From Chthoniobacterales bacterium (GTDB lineage Bacteria; Verrucomicrobiota; Verrucomicrobiia; Chthoniobacterales; UBA6821), in NCBI GenBank assembly GCA_019747735.1, contig JAIEQL010000001.1, forward strand, positions 86,614 to 150,613: a DNA stretch of 64,000 nt. Direction: 5' to 3'. The stretch's first letter is position 1. Each line of letters starts with the position of its first letter. The translations under genes were made by a program, and so were the position numbers. The notes under the pieces are model-generated. The model searched no databases and was not told the DNA's origin. It saw only the letters and a list, made by a program, of their open reading frames with translations. This document shows, piece by piece, positions 62,109 to 64,000 of the stretch.

Positions 62109-63706
62109 GCGGTCTTATCCCTCTTTAAGATGTACATAGAGGGTGCTATAAAATCAATTGGTTGAGGATAGGCCCACCGCGGAGGGAGCCAGTAGGTTCC
62201 TTGCCAAACGATATGATAGCCTAGTTTTTCGGCAATATGATCTTTGTAGTATTGCACAACCGAGGAATCACCAGAAAAAGCCACAGCAAAGAAAGAGAAA
62301 GTGACATAGTCGGGATTGCGTTTCTGCAGAGCCTCGCGCGTGAAAATCTCAAGGGAGGGATCGTGATCGAATTTAGAGAGCCCTTTTGAAATCACAGTAT
62401 CATTTCCAAAAATCTTTTTAAATCGTGCCGTACGACCCGTGAAGATGGGGATATGAATGACCTTTAATCCCGGAACGAGGTCATCCCAGTAGGGAGCATA
62501 AACACTCTCAATGACATCCCCCGCTTTGAAGTTTTTCTCGGCCCAACTACAGGCTCCCATTCTCGGATCCCCTAAGAAACGCCATCCGAGAAAGAGGCAA
62601 CAGACGAGGTTGTAGGCTATCAGAGGCACTAACATCACGGTGAGAAATTTCTTATTGATCCTTGAGAGAGCCGGAGCGGCAGCCACCAGAAGGAATGGCA
62701 CGGCGGGCGTGACAAAACGCATTTCCATTCTGGGAAAGCGTCCGATGGTCAGGAAGTAAAAGAAAAAGACGGCGAGGGTACCTGCTAACAAGAGAGCTTC
62801 TTCTTTTCTCAGCCGTTTTAGCGCGAACAAAAAAATCGAGATGGAAACAGCGCCAATAAGAAGAAGAGTGACGGGCCATCCCACGATGCTTGGGATATAG
62901 GCAAGAAAGAGCCCATACCCAGGATGGGACGTATCTCCACCATAAACGGGAGTGGTGTAGAGATTATAAAGAAAGTCCTGAGTAAAGAGGCTGTGATCGA
63001 AAAGTGCGCCGGGGCATCCAAGAACAAAACCGACAGGAACAGCAAAAGAGGCAAGCCAGAGATTTTTTTTCAAGAGAGCTTTGGGCCCATCTTGAATGAG
63101 CAAAAATACGGGGATAGCGATAGCCACGCCGAGTCCATTATATTTGCAAGCAGTGGAGAGGCCAGCAAGTAATCCTGCGGCGATTCCAAATACAAGACGC
63201 CCTGAAAGCACGGCATGGAGGGCGCAAGCAAAGGAAGCCATCATCCAGAAAATTACCGGCATATCAGCCGTGCCATAATGGGTGTAGGCCATCAAGCCAG
63301 CACTCGTCCCCATGATCAGTGCAATCGCCGAGGCAGCAGTTTTTCCGTTGCACCGAAGGATGGAAAAATAAACTAACGCTACTGCGGCACAGAGGTAGAG
63401 GATGGTCAGGATGCGAACACCCATCACCCGCGTCTCCAGTCTTAATTTGGTCGACGTATGAAGTATTCCTTTCATCACACAATCGACGGGATTAAGGACC
63501 AAGAGGCGTGCCGCGTAGGTTGTCAGAGGCGGCTTGAGATAGTCTCCCACCATCAGATTAGTCGGCACTCCTCGAAAGGCCATCTGGTCAGGATTCCAAT
63601 CCTCGACTCTGCCCCACCGAGCTCCGATCAGGCTGAAGCTGAAACATAAGACCAGCGCTAGCCAGAGAAGTTTGTCTTTGCGAAATGAAAGTGTTAAAGA
63701 ATTCAT
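62093..63706 (-). CDS. PMT/ArnT-type membrane glycosyltransferase (GT39-like)
   Basis: This 537-aa protein has about ten to twelve membrane helices and starts with the lumenal-loop acidic motif region VEDWNPDQMAFRG typical of lipid-linked-sugar transferases. A periplasmic C-terminal part follows (about 380-537). It may transfer sugar from a polyprenyl carrier to a surface glycan or protein; the acceptor is not known. The C-terminal RVS-stop comes from the inserted palindromic element. It is divergent from a repeat-rich region. Confidence 0.8.
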   Translation of the reverse strand: MNSLTLSFRKDKLLWLALVLCFSFSLIGARWGRVEDWNPDQMAFRGVPTNLMVGDYLKPPLTTYAARLLVLNPVDCVMKGILHTSTKLRLETRVMGVRILTILYLCAAVALVYFSILRCNGKTAASAIALIMGTSAGLMAYTHYGTADMPVIFWMMASFACALHAVLSGRLVFGIAAGLLAGLSTACKYNGLGVAIAIPVFLLIQDGPKALLKKNLWLASFAVPVGFVLGCPGALFDHSLFTQDFLYNLYTTPVYGGDTSHPGYGLFLAYIPSIVGWPVTLLLIGAVSISIFLFALKRLRKEEALLLAGTLAVFFFYFLTIGRFPRMEMRFVTPAVPFLLVAAAPALSRINKKFLTVMLVPLIAYNLVCCLFLGWRFLGDPRMGACSWAEKNFKAGDVIESVYAPYWDDLVPGLKVIHIPIFTGRTARFKKIFGNDTVISKGLSKFDHDPSLEIFTREALQKRNPDYVTFSFFAVAFSGDSSVVQYYKDHIAEKLGYHIVWQGTYWLPPRWAYPQPIDFIAPSMYILKRDKTAKRVS

Positions 63707-63722
63707 AGGGATGAAAGATAAT

Positions 63723-63905
63723 GATTAACAGGGATAGAAGGAATAGAGGGTATGAAGAAAAAAGATAACAACAAAGGACTAAAAATTCATCCGAGAAAGG
63801 CATGGGAGTGGATCCCTAGGTCATTCCCGCGAAGGCCGGAAGAAGCAGGAATGCCGCTACTTCGTGGCGGCACTTTAGCTGATGAGAAGCATTTATCCTT
63901 TCCAT
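63723..63905. repeat. Compound repeat block upstream of the glycosyltransferase gene
   Basis: The left arm TTAACAGGGATAGAAGGAAT (63725 on) and a weaker complement near 63893-63910 enclose a dRS3/NIME-like block (63810-63860, TGGATCCCTAGGTCATTCCC) that matches 52447. The 294 bp from 63707 to the window end contain repeats and no recognisable gene. Confidence 0.75.
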
Positions 63906-63911
63906 CCCTGC

Positions 63912-64000
63912 TAAGAGGGTGTCTTGAAAAGACTAAAATTGCGCATTACAGCGTCGCTCCAGTGCTCGCGTCCTCGAGTATGTCCCTATACACTGCGGGT
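63912..64000 (+). mobile_element. Palindromic element copy C, cut by the window edge
   Basis: TAA at 63912-63914 is followed by GAGGGTGTCTTGAAAA and 70 further bases that differ from copies A/B only by single changes (ATTACAGCG against ATTACGGCG). It has the uninterrupted CTCGAGTATGTCCCTATACA centre of copy B. The right end lies beyond the window. Confidence 0.88.

Overview
The window is a 64 kb stretch of a Gram-negative bacterial chromosome (roughly 43-45% GC by eye). It is dense with housekeeping genes and carries an unusual load of short palindromic repeats. The gene set fits the PVC superphylum, most likely a Verrucomicrobiota lineage. Support comes from a type III secretion secretin, a regulatory PTS with HPr kinase beside kdsA/lpt genes, an OafA-type acyltransferase and many secreted low-similarity proteins. 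This assignment is inference; no rRNA gene is present to settle it.

Layout: (1) 1-4.7 kb: the 3' part of a type III secretion secretin (sctC), purH and a sugar-nucleotide epimerase. (2) 4.9-9.7 kb: murI with a small partner gene, tRNA-Arg(CCG), a phospholipase-D-like protein, a split chromate-type transporter (two half-length genes) and mscL. (3) 9.8-21.7 kb: rplK-rplA-rplJ-rplL-rpoB-rpoC followed directly by rpsB-tsf. (4) 21.7-28.4 kb: a PTS IIA gene, kdsA, lptC/lptA/lptB-like LPS export genes, then hprK, ptsH and ptsI. This is a regulatory PTS interleaved with lipopolysaccharide genes and has no sugar permease. (5) 28.4-34.3 kb: two secreted proteins, one a 1334-aa coiled-coil protein, and an Rpn/PD-(D/E)XK nuclease. 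(6) 34.3-40.9 kb: prs, rplY, pth, rpsF, ssb, a thioredoxin-like protein, a PAP2 phosphatase, a short recO, thyA and folA. (7) 41-47.8 kb: small secreted or membrane proteins without recognised relatives, a secreted glycosidase-like protein and a sulfotransferase. (8) 47.8-55.4 kb: nuoHIJKLMN, the membrane half of complex I plus NuoI. (9) 55.5-63.7 kb: a secreted RCC1-type beta-propeller, a MgtA-type P-ATPase, an acyltransferase-3/SGNH protein and a PMT-type glycosyltransferase.

The most interesting signal is in the repeats. A 141-bp palindromic element (three close copies at 4670, 61965 and 63915; two diverged copies at 45784 and about 8207) shows 3-bp TNA target duplications. With the duplication it adds 144 bp, which is 48 codons. 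One copy sits in frame inside the glycosidase-like gene, and deleting it in silico restores a smooth reading frame. Two others replace the C-termini of the epimerase and the glycosyltransferase with the same tail, KRVS-stop. This resembles the logic of Rickettsia palindromic elements. A second, CTAG-bounded palindromic element lies at 41590-41758, and a solo end of it forms the tsf stop codon. A third class consists of inverted pairs of degenerate hexamer/heptamer arrays (motifs such as GTTGAA and GTTGGCA) at the boundaries of murI, chrA, lptB, hprK, pth, recO and folA; several arms have been absorbed into coding sequence.

Translation initiation also looks unusual. Many starts have no Shine-Dalgarno sequence but a run of T directly before ATG. 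The PTS IIA gene, by contrast, appears to start at ATT behind a perfect AGGAGG.
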